Positions 48,636 to 58,079 of a stretch of 64,000 nt of DNA are shown here, piece by piece (position 1 is the first letter of the stretch; each line of letters begins with the position of its first letter). The position numbers and the translations under genes are program-made. Origin of the DNA: Tetrapisispora phaffii CBS 4417 (Eukaryota > Ascomycota > Saccharomycetes > Saccharomycetales > Saccharomycetaceae); NCBI RefSeq assembly GCF_000236905.1, contig NC_016535.1, positions 186,001 through 250,000 of the forward strand, in the 5' to 3' direction. The notes beneath the pieces were generated by a model, which saw nothing but the letters and a program-made list of their open reading frames with translations, did no database searches and was not told the DNA's origin.

Positions 48636-49055
48636 ATGAGTGATTTAAAACTGGGCATAACAGAGCTTGATAACTTATCTGAAAAAAATGATGGTAATAC
48701 TCCCAAGAATGTTATGAAAAAAGTACGGAAACCAAGGTCAAAAAAAGTAAATAAGTTATCTGAGTCTCAAATTAAGATGAACCATGTAACTTCTGAGCAA
48801 AAGAGGAGAATGTTGGTGAGATCAATTTACGACGATTTAGTTGAAGCAGTGCCTGATTTGTCAGCTGAAGAAAGCAGATCAGAGTTATTGATATATCTTA
48901 AGACAGTGAATTATATGAATTGGCTCTACAAAAGGAATGAGGTTTTAAGGACTCAATTGGTGAATAAATACAAGGAACGTGGAATGTATAATAAATATTC
49001 TATTCCACAGAATTTAATATGGGAACAAAAAAGGAATAAGAATCCGAATGCTTAA
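48636..49055 (+). CDS. INO4: bHLH phospholipid-gene activator Ino4
   Basis: 139 residues. Ino4 dimerises with Ino2 and activates INO1 and other phospholipid genes through UAS-INO. The basic region and helix-loop-helix are at about residues 45-105: KVNKLSESQIKMNHVTSEQKRR (read in parts), VRSIYDDLVEAVPDL, then SRSELLIYLKTVNYMNWLYKRNEVLRTQL. The basic region keeps H-x3-E-x2-R (HVTSEQKRR). The preceding KPRSKKVNK is like the S. cerevisiae protein. ATG at 48636. Confidence 0.93.
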   Translation: MSDLKLGITELDNLSEKNDGNTPKNVMKKVRKPRSKKVNKLSESQIKMNHVTSEQKRRMLVRSIYDDLVEAVPDLSAEESRSELLIYLKTVNYMNWLYKRNEVLRTQLVNKYKERGMYNKYSIPQNLIWEQKRNKNPNA

Positions 49056-49309
49056 ATGAATTCCATTAAGCAACGATTAATTTCTGGTTTACTTTTGATT
49101 TAACATGGGCATTGTATATATTGGTTTTGGTACTAAAAGGTTTAGTACAATTTTTAATTAATTTTTTTTATATTTTAGATAAATGCATTTATTTTAAAGA
49201 TGTTATATTTATTTAACTCAATATCGCTGAAGTAAGAAATGAGTAAAACTTAAAGGACAATTGTAATAGTTTCAAATAACTTTTGAATATGAGCAATAAA
49301 AAAATATTT

Positions 49310-49383
49310 CGACCCCACTGAGGATTGAACTCAGGATCTTGCGATTAACAGTCGCACGCCTTAACCAGCTTGGCCATGGAGTC
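49310..49383 (-). tRNA. tRNA-Asn (GUU)
   Basis: 74 bases, no intron. On the minus strand it begins GACTCCATGGCCAAG and ends GGGGTCG. The acceptor GACTCCA pairs with TGGGGTC (with G-U). The anticodon loop GCGACTGTTAATCGC shows GTT. D arm GCCAAGCTGGTTAAGGC and T arm CTGAGTTCAATCCTCAG are intact. Almost the same as S. cerevisiae tRNA-Asn(GUU). It marks the left edge of the retroelement cluster. Confidence 0.97.
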
Positions 49384-49478
49384 TTAATATTTGCGGTGCT
49401 CTTAAAATTTATAAAACAGTTGATATATAGATAAGAAATCAATCATATCATGTCAATTGTTGGTGGTGTCAGGTGTTG

Positions 49479-49588
49479 TGCTCAATAGTTGAATTCATTG
49501 CTTTATGCTCAATAGTTGTGTTCATTGCTCTAATATATTAAAATGTTGCTAGATTATATACTTTATGTCAGAATTATTGTAGTGTATG
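49479..49588 (+). repeat. Tandem 27-bp unit plus segment shared in inverted form with 51319-51397
   Basis: 49479-49505 and 49506-49532 are two copies of a TGCTCAATAGTTG... unit, 24 of 27 bases alike. The second copy with its downstream sequence (49506-49562, segment A) and TGTCAGAATTATTGTAGTG onward (49566-49588, segment B) both recur on the minus strand at 51319-51397. Here the order is A then B. Probably pieces of a different LTR family from the one at 49934. Confidence 0.7.
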
Positions 49589-49760
49589 TGACAGAACTAA
49601 GTGTTTATGACACTTTGAGTCCAGAACTAATAGATCACTTACTAATGGAAAGAAGGTCTAGAACAATCTTCCAAGTGGTAGGTGAAAATTTCTCACTACA
49701 ATGTAAATGGCTACGTGATAAACACAGATGTACAATACAGCACTAAAGAGCCTAGGAGGA

Positions 49761-49788
49761 TGAATGAACACGTACACATGTTCATTCA
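49761..49788. repeat. 10-bp inverted repeat TGAATGAACA/TGTTCATTCA
   Basis: Perfect arms at 49761-49770 and 49779-49788 with spacer CGTACACA. Lies between old repeat pieces and the Ty LTR; could be an LTR hairpin or a terminator-like structure. Confidence 0.7.
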
Positions 49789-49933
49789 ACTGTCAGATTA
49801 ACTCATATATAAGGAGGGCATCTAACTCTATATAGAATAGTTTAATTACACTATAAAAGATCAATCGATTATTAACTATAAAGAAGATGGACTATACTAG
49901 AGCAACTGAAGTGGCTAATGACACTAACTTAGA

Positions 49934-50266
49934 TGTTGGAACTACCCAACATAAGCTTGTAACTCCACACTTTATATCTAAATTAATCTCTCTGGTCTCT
50001 TGGACCTGGATCAATGAATTATTTACTATTGATTACCGGGGTTTATATATACATCATATTTCAATCTACCGTTCTGTCCAACGAGACGACGTCGTCGAAT
50101 TGAACACGTACGGCAGGCTGATGGTTCTACAGTACTATTTATGCATTAGGAATTCTGCTATTACATTCTTGCAGGCACTATTGTTTCAGGTTTGCAACAA
50201 TAATCTCCTAAAGAGGTAATATCTGGTATCGTATAGTCACTTATACGACCAGTCTCATTTCCAACA
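49934..50266 (-). mobile_element. Ty1/copia-type LTR (3' LTR of the deleted element)
   Basis: 333 bases, about the size of the Ty1 delta. On the minus strand it begins TGTTGGAA (ending at 50266) and finishes TTCCAACA (at 49934), the perfect 8-bp terminal inverted repeats of Ty1-type LTRs. It directly follows a polypurine-like GGGGGTG in the element interior, as a 3' LTR should. The five external bases are TTAGA (49929-49933); I find no matching copy on the other side because the 5' LTR is missing or replaced. Confidence 0.85.
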
Positions 50267-50309
50267 CACCCCCGTACTTAGTACTTTGAACCATAGTGCT
50301 TTTACAACT

Positions 50310-51311
50310 TTAGATAATCCAATCCTTGGTGAGATAGGCAAACCTTTTTGTATATAAGGGTTTCGTCAAACAATCTGCCCAATTGTCATCAGTTTTAATA
50401 TACTGTAACTTGAGTGATTGAGATCGAACCTCATCCCGAAGACGGTGGCCTCTCGCTCCAAAGAATCTATTTCTAAGGTTGCTGTATCTTCTTGATCTGG
50501 GATGTTAAACAGGAGATTGGGATTGCAACATACTTATCGATGTCGGTGAGTGAACATAAGACATTATTGTTTTTGTCTTCTAATGTTCTATTTTTGGTAT
50601 CTACAACGAGACCAGTCTTTTCTAATTGATAAAGACTGATTAAGTTATAGTCTACTTCCGAAGATACCAAGCTATGTACTTGATATCTTTTATTTTTGTG
50701 AAGGTAAATTGTAGTGTACCTGACACTGGGGCAGATAGCTTTTGGTTACCTGCTCCATATAGAACATGTTTTGTATTCGGGTGTATGTTTTGTAGCAAAG
50801 TTTCGTCTTTTACTACAGTAATTTCAGCACCCGAATCAATGATTAAATAATCGTCAGCGTCTAAACTTTCTGATGAAGCAGGCCTAAGCTGTTCGTGACT
50901 TGATAATGTTGAAGTATTTTTCAAGTAATGAACTTTTTTTGCAGTAGGAAACTTTTTCTTATCAATAGTCGTTGAATGTTGATGATGTTTTACCGCGGTT
51001 TTCTCGACGGTTCTACCATTTGGTGACTTAGTTTCCAGGTTGGATAAATATGGTTGTATTTTCTCGACCTGGAAAAGAACCTCTGATAATGTCATGGGCT
51101 TAGGAGTATGCACATAGAGATGTAGAATGCTACTTAGACTGGGAGGTAGACTTTTTATAAAGTTTTCACAAATGGTTTTTTCCGAAATATGAACATCCAT
51201 TAATTTAGCTTCATCGATAAGTTTGTTTACCTTATCAGTGAATAATATGCTGTCCATATTCGGTTGGTATTTCAGAGAATTTATTTCTTTAATTATAGTC
51301 TCTGGATTGCG
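50310..51311 (-). pseudogene. Deleted, frameshifted Ty1/copia-type gag-pol remnant
   Basis: Minus-strand remnant of a copia-type retrotransposon. From 51311 down to 50652 one open frame reads from a Gag-like capsid end (LMDVHISEKTICENFIKSLP, LSEVLFQVEKIQPY) into an aspartic protease with the active-site block LIIDSGAEITVV. A one-base shift in the A-rich stretch near 50685-50700 moves the protease to another frame (DYNLISLYQLEKTG, down to the stop at 50473). It then joins directly to the RNase H end of pol: LRNRFFGARGHRLRDEV ... NWADCLTKPL ... LTKDWII, stop at 50310. Integrase, reverse transcriptase and most of RNase H are absent, so it is dead. Gag and protease share one frame, unlike Ty1. 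Confidence 0.85.
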
Positions 51312-51318
51312 TTAGCAA

Positions 51319-51397
51319 CATATATAATCTAATAACTTTTAATATATTAAAGCAATGAACACAACTATTGAGCACATACACTACAGTAATTCTGACA
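51319..51397 (-). repeat. Inverted partner of the 49.5 kb repeat, with B-A order
   Basis: On the minus strand TGTCAGAATTACTGTAGTG and onward (51397-51375, segment B, 22 of 23 bases as in the 49.5 kb copy) is followed directly by TGCTCAATAGTTG... (51374-51319, segment A). TTGTCAGAATT is also doubled just before. This is the opposite order from the copy at 49506-49588. It abuts the broken gag frame at 51311 where the 5' LTR would be. Confidence 0.7.
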
Positions 51398-51499
51398 AAT
51401 TCTGACAAGCATATATCTGAAGAGGTAACAACAATTAATGTTATATCATGATCCACTGCATTTATAACCTTATATTACGACGTTAAACCATAACTACTT

Positions 51500-51571
51500 G
51501 GGCGGTTAGTGTAGTGGTTATCATCCCACCCTTCCAAGGTGGGGACACGGGTTCGATTCTCGTACCGCTCA
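51500..51571 (+). tRNA. tRNA-Gly (UCC)
   Basis: 72 bases, no intron: begins GGGCGGTTAGTGTAGTGG and ends CGTACCGCTCA. The acceptor GGGCGGT pairs with ACCGCTC (one G-U). The anticodon loop CACCCTTCCAAGGTG shows TCC. The B-box GGTTCGATTC is intact. It appears the same as S. cerevisiae tRNA-Gly(UCC). Forms the right edge of the retroelement cluster; Ty1-type elements insert upstream of such Pol III genes, and this one lies just upstream. Confidence 0.97.
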
Positions 51572-51902
51572 TGTTTTTGTAACTCTTTTGATGAAGTGAT
51601 TTTTTTGGTTACAGACGTCCTATTATCTAACGTTTTTTCAATTATCATATACAATACCCTTTCTTCTAAAGCAATCTGGCCTTTATCGTAACTATATACT
51701 ACAATGTACTCTTCCAATTATAATGTAAAACTCAAATAAAAAATTTAAAAGCCTGAATTGTATTTTTATATCTACAAATTATTTTTATTGTTCTACAGTA
51801 AAAAAGACTATATATAAGTAATTATGTATACAAATATATTAACGTTGAGTTTTTAATGTTCGTGGTTCTTAATGAGTTGCAATCTGTGAAGTCATATTGA
51901 AC
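51572..51902. other. Intergenic between tRNA-Gly and SEC21 3' end
   Basis: 331 bases, starting with a T-rich stretch usable as Pol III terminator. An 80-codon minus-strand open frame at 51475-51717 runs through the tRNA and is rejected. Nothing else seen. Confidence 0.5.
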
Positions 51903-54695
51903 TTAGATTATACTGTTAATTAAATCAGCACATAAAGTAGCATTTTCAGATTTACCTTGAGCCTTCAAAGCAACACCCTTGGAACTTTTAACAATTCTAA
52001 CGATTAATGCAATTTTAACACCAGTCAAAGCGCTCTTACCAAATAATTTTAGGATATGAGAGTTCGATTCACTTTGTGCAAACTGAGTGTTTTCTAAAGG
52101 TAGACAACTTGTGTTTACGATGATTTTATCAATCACTTCTTGGACCGTTATGTTTTCTTGAATATTATAAACTGCTACTTCTTCATTTGGCAATTCATCA
52201 AAAACAGTTGTGAAATCGCCAACGAAAGAATTCTTGATATAATCACCGGCGTTTAAGAAAATTGAATCAATTTCGTATTCATCTTCGAAACCTTCATCGC
52301 CTTCAAATGGTTCGTTAGTTTCTGGGTTTAATTCCTTAGTGGTAAAAGTCAAATTATTTAAGAAGCCCTCCATGACAATTTCTTCTGACTTCTTGAAAGC
52401 CACATAAACGGCACCTTCTGTAGATGGTAATAATCTATCAATTGGAATACTGAATAATTCTTCCAAGATAGCATTGTCAGGATCTTCTGGAGTACATGTG
52501 ACGGCAACATTGTCAAGAGCCACGTCATTTAATGTATTGGTGATATTAAATTGGAAAATGACATGTTCTTTCAATATATGCTTAACACCATTAACAACAA
52601 ATTCAGCTTCTGGTTCAGTTAGAGACACTACATTAGAGCTGTTAATCAATTTACCAAATGGTTTAAATTCTTCTATAGATAATAGTTCATCTGCATATTT
52701 ACTAGCCAATAACTCACTTTGGTCTTCAGCTGAGCTTGGTCCAGCGTAAGTGGCAGCGTCAGCTCTTTCATTATTGATGGAACCATCTGCTGTGCAAGTC
52801 TCGATAGCTTCTAATCTACTATTGTGCAATTGATCTTGTTTTCTCTTCAATTCTAAAGCCTTGGCTTCATCTTCAGTAATCTTACGAACATTCGAAACGT
52901 CAAATGGAGTTTCGAAAGAATCAGAGTTATTGTTCATATAAACGGATAATACACTTTCCAAAGATTGGAAGTCATACGTATATTTGCTTTGAATAAACTC
53001 TTCGCTGATCCTTTCATTAGAATTTTCAATAAATTGCAAAGCGATAACAGCTCTATCTCTGACTTCATCATCTGGGTCATTAGCAATTCTCTTTAATAAG
53101 CTGACAATCGATTTTCTTAGAGAAGTATCTTTCTTTGATAATGCAAACTTTGATAATGAGACAACAGCTGCGGATCTAATAATAGAATTTTCTAGAACTA
53201 ATCTGTTGTAAATATGTCTGACATATAATGAAGGATTTGAGGTGAATGGACCTTCTTTGCCTAGCAAATGAAGGATTCTAACCAAAATTTCATTAAATTC
53301 ACAATCTTCAATAAAATCACATAAGTTTTCTAAAGCCAATTCTTTTGATTGCGGGACGAAAGAAACAATATCGATCAAAGCCTCAACAATATTGTTCTTA
53401 AATTTAAAACCACCTTCGCCATTCTTTAAGACATCAATCAAAAAGTTCAAAATAGCTTTCCATTCCTGTGGGAAGTTTAATGATAAGGTTCTGACTGCAT
53501 CAATAATAATGATTTTAAAATCATCGGAAACCTCGTGAATGAACTTAGTGATGGTGGAAATCAAAGAAGAAATGTTCTTTTCAGTACCAGTCTTTAATAA
53601 AATAGTAATTGCATAAGTTGAGACATTTCTGTTTGAGTCGTTAATTAATGACTCCAATTCTGGGTTACAGATCAAAATTTTATCAGGGGAAACCATTGAG
53701 AGTCTATTTAAGATTCTTAATGCAGCAAACTTTGTGGTGACTCTTGGAACAGTCAATAAACTTTGTAAAGTTTGAACTGCGACTGCAAATAGTTCTGGAG
53801 AAACGAGTCTTTGGTTAGTAGCGGCAAAAGATGTAATGACTTTGGTGACTTCAATTTGAACAGATTCGTATTTATTGGATAGCCAATGGTATAACAAGCC
53901 TTGGAATTGTGGAAACAACTGGGGATCCCTTTGAACCAATTCGTTAACGATCTTAATCAACTGAACTTTAGCTAATTGATTCTTTAAATTATTGGAGTCA
54001 GCAAATTGTCTAACTAATTTCAATAACGACATTTTGTCGTTCTTCTTTAATTGATATAATAAACCTAAAGCATGGTATTGAGTAATGAAAGTAGAGTTTG
54101 GATAGTAATCACCGATGATATCCTGTTGCGGGAATGGTTTCAAATCAACAACGGCTTCTTGTGTTTCATTTGAGAATCTCTTCACAGTATTTTCAGAGAT
54201 AGGCAATAAATGATAAGAAGTGACCAGCGACGCGGAAGAAATAGTTGGATTTTTGCTGACAACAGCGCTCTTTAGCATTCTTTCGGCAGAGAAAGCAGTT
54301 GATTCATCCAAAACGACACTCAATGATCTGATAGCATTGGATTTAACTAAATCGGAACCGTTTTGAACATCCTTCATGATGGAAGAAGTAGCCATCAAGA
54401 CATCTTCAGAAATACCACTTAATTCTTTGATTGATAAATACACTGCTTGTCTTAACGAATCATTAGGGTGCTGGAACAACTTTGAAATGGAAAAGAACAA
54501 TGCAGTGGCCTCGGTCTCTGGGAAAACCTCACCATTGGCCAATAATCTCAACAAACGTGAGATCAAAATACGACATCTCTTAGCATTGACGGGCGATTCA
54601 TTGAACTGGGTCATACAATCTTGATAGATCGTCATCTTATCAGGGAGGTCCCCCGAGTCTCCACTTTCAAACTTTTTATAAGTATGAGTGGACAT
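51903..54695 (-). CDS. SEC21: COPI coatomer gamma subunit Sec21
   Basis: 930 residues, as for S. cerevisiae Sec21 (935). Gamma-COP is a core part of the COPI coat for Golgi-to-ER retrograde traffic. It begins MSTHTYKKFESGDSGDLPDK, then an N-terminal adaptin-like HEAT-repeat solenoid to about residue 600 (PFPQQDIIGDYYPNSTFITQ, ALRILNRLSM, SDDFKIIIIDAVRTLSL), a hinge with acidic stretches, and the C-terminal appendage (FKPFGKLINSSNVVSLTEPE, VALDNVAVTCTPEDPDN). Works in the same transport step as SEC20 in this window. Synteny: SEC21-CAF40-RFC3-MID1 as in YNL287W-YNL291C. Confidence 0.96.
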   Translation of the reverse strand: MSTHTYKKFESGDSGDLPDKMTIYQDCMTQFNESPVNAKRCRILISRLLRLLANGEVFPETEATALFFSISKLFQHPNDSLRQAVYLSIKELSGISEDVLMATSSIMKDVQNGSDLVKSNAIRSLSVVLDESTAFSAERMLKSAVVSKNPTISSASLVTSYHLLPISENTVKRFSNETQEAVVDLKPFPQQDIIGDYYPNSTFITQYHALGLLYQLKKNDKMSLLKLVRQFADSNNLKNQLAKVQLIKIVNELVQRDPQLFPQFQGLLYHWLSNKYESVQIEVTKVITSFAATNQRLVSPELFAVAVQTLQSLLTVPRVTTKFAALRILNRLSMVSPDKILICNPELESLINDSNRNVSTYAITILLKTGTEKNISSLISTITKFIHEVSDDFKIIIIDAVRTLSLNFPQEWKAILNFLIDVLKNGEGGFKFKNNIVEALIDIVSFVPQSKELALENLCDFIEDCEFNEILVRILHLLGKEGPFTSNPSLYVRHIYNRLVLENSIIRSAAVVSLSKFALSKKDTSLRKSIVSLLKRIANDPDDEVRDRAVIALQFIENSNERISEEFIQSKYTYDFQSLESVLSVYMNNNSDSFETPFDVSNVRKITEDEAKALELKRKQDQLHNSRLEAIETCTADGSINNERADAATYAGPSSAEDQSELLASKYADELLSIEEFKPFGKLINSSNVVSLTEPEAEFVVNGVKHILKEHVIFQFNITNTLNDVALDNVAVTCTPEDPDNAILEELFSIPIDRLLPSTEGAVYVAFKKSEEIVMEGFLNNLTFTTKELNPETNEPFEGDEGFEDEYEIDSIFLNAGDYIKNSFVGDFTTVFDELPNEEVAVYNIQENITVQEVIDKIIVNTSCLPLENTQFAQSESNSHILKLFGKSALTGVKIALIVRIVKSSKGVALKAQGKSENATLCADLINSII

Positions 54696-55370
54696 TATGA
54701 AACGTAATAGATTGTCGTATTGTAAGCTAACAAATCAAAGCAACTGAGAACACAAATATACGTGAGTGTAAATAAAATATATATTATTCAATTTCAACCC
54801 TATATGTTTTTATGCAATCCTCAACTATATGCACAATTGCGGCTTCGGTATTAGCTCCACTAAGAAAACAAAACAAAAAACATGAAGTTATCAGCAACCT
54901 TACAGCTTAATCAGTCACCAAATATACATGTCCAACCTCTAATTGATCCAATGCTAACCATTTCAATGGTCAATTGCTTCTTGTTCATGCACACTCAATG
55001 GTTCAGTTGGTCTTCTGAAGTTTCCTTTCCAAAGAAAAGTTTTATTCCTTACGTGTTACGATCACCGCCGACGGCCGGGTTACCCGGTGGCACCGGTCCA
55101 GAGACAGCAGAGACAGCAGGGTGCCATGGTGTCCATGGCCAAGAGTCTGACGGCAATGGCAGTGACCCCATGTCTCTGCCACCACCGTTTCGTGGCACTG
55201 CCATCTGCTCTTAATGATATAAATATGCTATTATGCGAAATAAAATATGTAAAGTTTACAAAGATACATAACTCCCGTTCTGCGAGATCGTAAATGACAG
55301 TTAGGACATTGCTTCATGCACGCCACTAGTTGCGCGTTCAGGGATTGGTGTTCTTGCCGTGTGTGCCTGG
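54696..55370. other. 675-base SEC21 promoter with GC-rich core
   Basis: Between the SEC21 start and the CAF40 stop. A GC-rich block at about 55060-55210 holds the Reb1-centred palindrome (55075-55087) and a 9-bp inverted repeat ATGGCAGTG/CACTGCCAT (55156-55164 and 55196-55204). A 110-codon plus-strand open frame (54882-55214) crosses it; it resembles nothing and is probably chance. Confidence 0.55.
55075..55087. promoter_or_regulatory. Palindromic Reb1-type site
   Basis: CCGGGTTACCCGG: arms CCGGGT/ACCCGG around one T, containing the exact Reb1 core TTACCCG at 55080-55086. About 385 bases upstream of the SEC21 start. Consensus match only. Confidence 0.55.
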
Positions 55371-56327
55371 TTACTGGGCTGCTTGTTGCTGGGCAGCCAG
55401 ATGCTGAGGCACCGTCTGTTGCGATGGTTCCTCGTTCAATGTCAACAGCAACTGTGCTAGACATCTTTTTGTATTCACGTCATCTTTCAAAACTTCGGTG
55501 AAAGTATCGTCCCTCAACTTATCAGGCAACACGATCTTCAACAGTCTTCTGGCCTCCAAGTTGTCGCTCAGCCTCAAGTAGCATCTGATGATATGCTTCA
55601 ACAGCCTTCCCGGTGGAGTCTGCGCCGTCAATTGGTCGATCATGTGTTTCAAGACGTTGCTCACAGCGTAGAACCTCTCTAAAGTCGCACATATGTACTG
55701 CAGGCCAATGTCATCGAGCAATATCTTCTGCAAAATGAAGATGGCCACGGTTTTAGACAGTTCCGAGGAGCTTTCCATGATACGCAGACATAATGGAATG
55801 ATATCAGTTCTCAAGAGGAAACTAATCACCTCCTGTGAATCGTTTTTCACTAGAGCTCCAATAACACCGAGCGAAGTCAACCGCAAGTATTCGAAGGTTC
55901 TTTGTCTCGAAGTAGTGTTGAGGAAAGGAAACAGAAACAATGGGATATGCGCTTGTAAGAATTGGTGCTTCGTCTCCGGATGGGAGGCAACGCATTGTAA
56001 CAACACCAACGCATTGCAGACACGGTTCGACAGCTGGTTGGACAGATAGTTTGGTTGTAACATCGGGTACACCCCGATGATCTCATTCAACAACGACGTC
56101 ATCACCCCAAACGAGGTCCATATAACCAACGCCAGGTCGTCAAATTGCTCTCTCTTACGCCCTAACTCCAACATTGCTTGTTCCTTATGAGGCCCGTAGG
56201 TCAACTGACAGATCCAATGGTAGACGTTTGGGTCGTCCAAGGCGTGTAGCTCGCCCCCAGCCTCAGCGGGAGCCCCGCTAACAGCAGGAGCATCATGCAC
56301 AGACTCATCTATATGCGTATCTTCCAT
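55371..56327 (-). CDS. CAF40: CCR4-NOT subunit Caf40 (CNOT9/Rcd1 family)
   Basis: 318 residues. Caf40 is the armadillo-repeat subunit of the CCR4-NOT deadenylase complex. Family blocks are nearly unchanged: [26 protein letters not shown] (in parts), [53 protein letters not shown] (in parts), [31 protein letters not shown] and [20 protein letters not shown]. cerevisiae Caf40 is 373 residues, mostly from a longer Gln/Asn N-terminus; here the N-terminal extension is short and acidic. ATG at 56327. The gene is noticeably GC-rich for this window. Confidence 0.95.
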   Translation of the reverse strand: MEDTHIDESVHDAPAVSGAPAEAGGELHALDDPNVYHWICQLTYGPHKEQAMLELGRKREQFDDLALVIWTSFGVMTSLLNEIIGVYPMLQPNYLSNQLSNRVCNALVLLQCVASHPETKHQFLQAHIPLFLFPFLNTTSRQRTFEYLRLTSLGVIGALVKNDSQEVISFLLRTDIIPLCLRIMESSSELSKTVAIFILQKILLDDIGLQYICATLERFYAVSNVLKHMIDQLTAQTPPGRLLKHIIRCYLRLSDNLEARRLLKIVLPDKLRDDTFTEVLKDDVNTKRCLAQLLLTLNEEPSQQTVPQHLAAQQQAAQ

Positions 56328-56757
56328 CGTGTCTTCTAATCTTCGTTCGTTCGTTCGTATTCCTATTGCTTTTACTCGTCCTGCCAGCCAGCTCTGTAAT
56401 CTTCAATATCAACTAGTTTCGTGTCGGGTATACTCCAAAGACGCTTGTCACCTGTGTCTCTTTCTACCCATCACATAACCACAGAACCACCTTCATGTAT
56501 CCCTCAGGTCACCCATAGCCCCCTTTCAGACAACAGCAAGGCCTCCAACCAATGCTTATGCTGAATGGAAGTGGTCGTTGTTGTGTTTGAACTTCCAGTT
56601 TCGAATTTCGAAACTGCGGGAGCCCGTTGAGTTCTGCGCAGGTGCCGGGTAAAAGCCGCTGGTTCACAGGCTGGACAGGTCTACAGGTCTACAGGTCTAT
56701 TGATTGATTGTTGGTGGATGTATATAGAGGTATGTAGGTTCAGTATACAGTGGTGGT
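56328..56757. other. Intergenic: CAF40 promoter / RFC3 3' region
   Basis: 430 bases. GTTC tetranucleotide run near 56344-56356, three AGGTCTAC/T units near 56682-56700, and a Reb1-type site at 56646-56652. No RNA gene seen. Confidence 0.5.
56646..56652. promoter_or_regulatory. Reb1-type site
   Basis: CGGGTAA, complement of TTACCCG, about 320 bases upstream of CAF40 and 106 bases past the RFC3 stop. Reb1 could act on either. Consensus match only. Confidence 0.5.
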
Positions 56758-57765
56758 TCATGCGGATGCTGTTTCATGCTCGAAGGCGGTCTTGATGGCG
56801 CCGATGATGGCGCTTTGGACGATCTTGTTGTTGCAGCCCTTGGAGATGGAGTATTCGATTTCACTCAGACAGACGAGTGTCTCTTGTCTTGTTCTCTCGT
56901 TCTTTAATTCGTAGCACTCGAGCAACGCTACTAGTTCCTCGATGATATCGATGGATGCCAGGCCCTTGGCCTGGCAGATCTGCTTCAATGTTAGATATGC
57001 CGTGCCGAAGTCGTCCTCCAGTATGCTTTTCAGTATCTTCTGCACATCTTCCGGTCTGCAGATCCCACAGCATTCGTAGATGATCTCTCTTGTGATCTCC
57101 CCGTCCGCTGTGTCCACAGAGCTCTTCGACGCCTGCAGCACGTTCATGATTCTCCTCATGTCCCCCTTGGACACCTTCAACAGAGCGTCCTTGGCCTCCT
57201 GGCCAATGTTCAAGTGTTCTTGTAAGACGACGTTGTTCATACGACGCTCCAGGGCATCAATCGCGATCGGCTGGAACCGGAACCTGGTGCATCTACTCAA
57301 CAAGGCCGGTGTCAGCTTATATGCGTAGTTAGCCAAGATACAGAACCTGGTGTTCTTAGTATATTTTTCGATGATTCTTCTTAGGGCGTTTTGAGCAGCA
57401 TTGGTCATTGCGTCAGCCTCATCCAGGATGATCAATTTGAAACCTTTACTGAAGATCTGTCGGGTGGAGGCAAAATCCTTGATCTGGTTCCTAACAACAT
57501 CGATACCTCTGTCGTCACTGGCATTCAACTCAAGCACCATATTGGAATAATTCTTCCCATAAATTTCTTTGGCCAACGCAATGATAGTAGAGGTCTTACC
57601 TGTACCAGGAGGACCGTAGAACAAAAGATGGGGCAATTTACCTTCAGCAACAAACTTACGAACAGTATTCACAATGTCTGGTTGGCCGTACACTTCGTCC
57701 AAAGAAGATGGTCTATATTTCTCAACCCATGGCAGGTTCTCGAGATTCTTCTCTGCTCTGTTCAT
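56758..57765 (-). CDS. RFC3: Replication factor C subunit Rfc3
   Basis: 335 residues from the ATG at 57765 (MNRAEKNLENLPWVEKYRP); the 18 codons upstream begin at TTG. Rfc3 is a small subunit of the clamp loader that opens PCNA, and also of the checkpoint loaders. AAA+ motifs: Walker A GPPGTGKTS, Walker B LIILDEADAMT, sensor 1 ILANYAYKL, and the SRC motif LLSRCTRFRF. NYSNMVLELNASDDRGIDVVR and KGFKLIILDEAD are Rfc3-typical; S. cerevisiae Rfc3 is 340. GC-rich like CAF40. Diverges from MID1. Confidence 0.95.
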   Translation of the reverse strand: MNRAEKNLENLPWVEKYRPSSLDEVYGQPDIVNTVRKFVAEGKLPHLLFYGPPGTGKTSTIIALAKEIYGKNYSNMVLELNASDDRGIDVVRNQIKDFASTRQIFSKGFKLIILDEADAMTNAAQNALRRIIEKYTKNTRFCILANYAYKLTPALLSRCTRFRFQPIAIDALERRMNNVVLQEHLNIGQEAKDALLKVSKGDMRRIMNVLQASKSSVDTADGEITREIIYECCGICRPEDVQKILKSILEDDFGTAYLTLKQICQAKGLASIDIIEELVALLECYELKNERTRQETLVCLSEIEYSISKGCNNKIVQSAIIGAIKTAFEHETASA

Positions 57766-58079
57766 TTTGGCTTGGTACTGTCTCTTCTTTTCAACCAATC
57801 GTAGCAAAACCAACCACAAATAATACTCTATGGCACGCTATCCTATGTTAAAGAGTATAATACTCTCGAACAAACAATACGTCTTCCTTAAATACTTCTC
57901 TTTTACGTGTTTTGGTGTAACATTTTTCAATTTGATCGGTGTCAATGCTTTAAACAAAGTTTCAAAAATGTTTAGCTCAATATATAAAGAAGCACGGTTC
58001 AAAAAGGATTATTTACATGTCGATACATCTGTTCTGATGAGCACCAAAGTAGGTCATTAAGTGTATCAGTGGATGATTG
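57766..58079. other. Divergent intergenic between RFC3 and MID1
   Basis: 314 bases. No Mlu-type ACGCGT cell-cycle box found for RFC3. An ATG at 58073, seven bases before the MID1 start and out of frame with it, opens a short overlapping frame (see findings). A 76-codon open frame at 57830-58060 is unrecognised. Confidence 0.45.

Larger units (their letters stand above)
49384..49933. other. Repeat-derived flank between tRNA-Asn and the Ty LTR
   Basis: 550 bases with signs of old insertions: a 27-bp unit in two near-identical tandem copies (49479-49532), a segment shared in inverted orientation with 51319-51397, and an inverted repeat TGAATGAACA/TGTTCATTCA at 49761-49788 with an 8-base spacer. 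Short open frames here (49543-49746 and from 49887) have no recognisable product; the second runs straight into the LTR. Confidence 0.6.

Noticed and set aside
49887..50219. Plus-strand open frame of 110 codons (MDYTRATEVAND...)
   Set aside because: Most of it lies inside the minus-strand LTR at 49934-50266; the translation resembles no Gag or other protein.
51475..51717. Minus-strand 80-codon open frame
   Set aside because: Runs across the tRNA-Gly gene and has no recognisable product.
54882..55214. Plus-strand 110-codon open frame in the SEC21 promoter
   Set aside because: Low-complexity Gly/Pro/Thr reading of GC-rich promoter DNA; no family resemblance, no sign of being coding.
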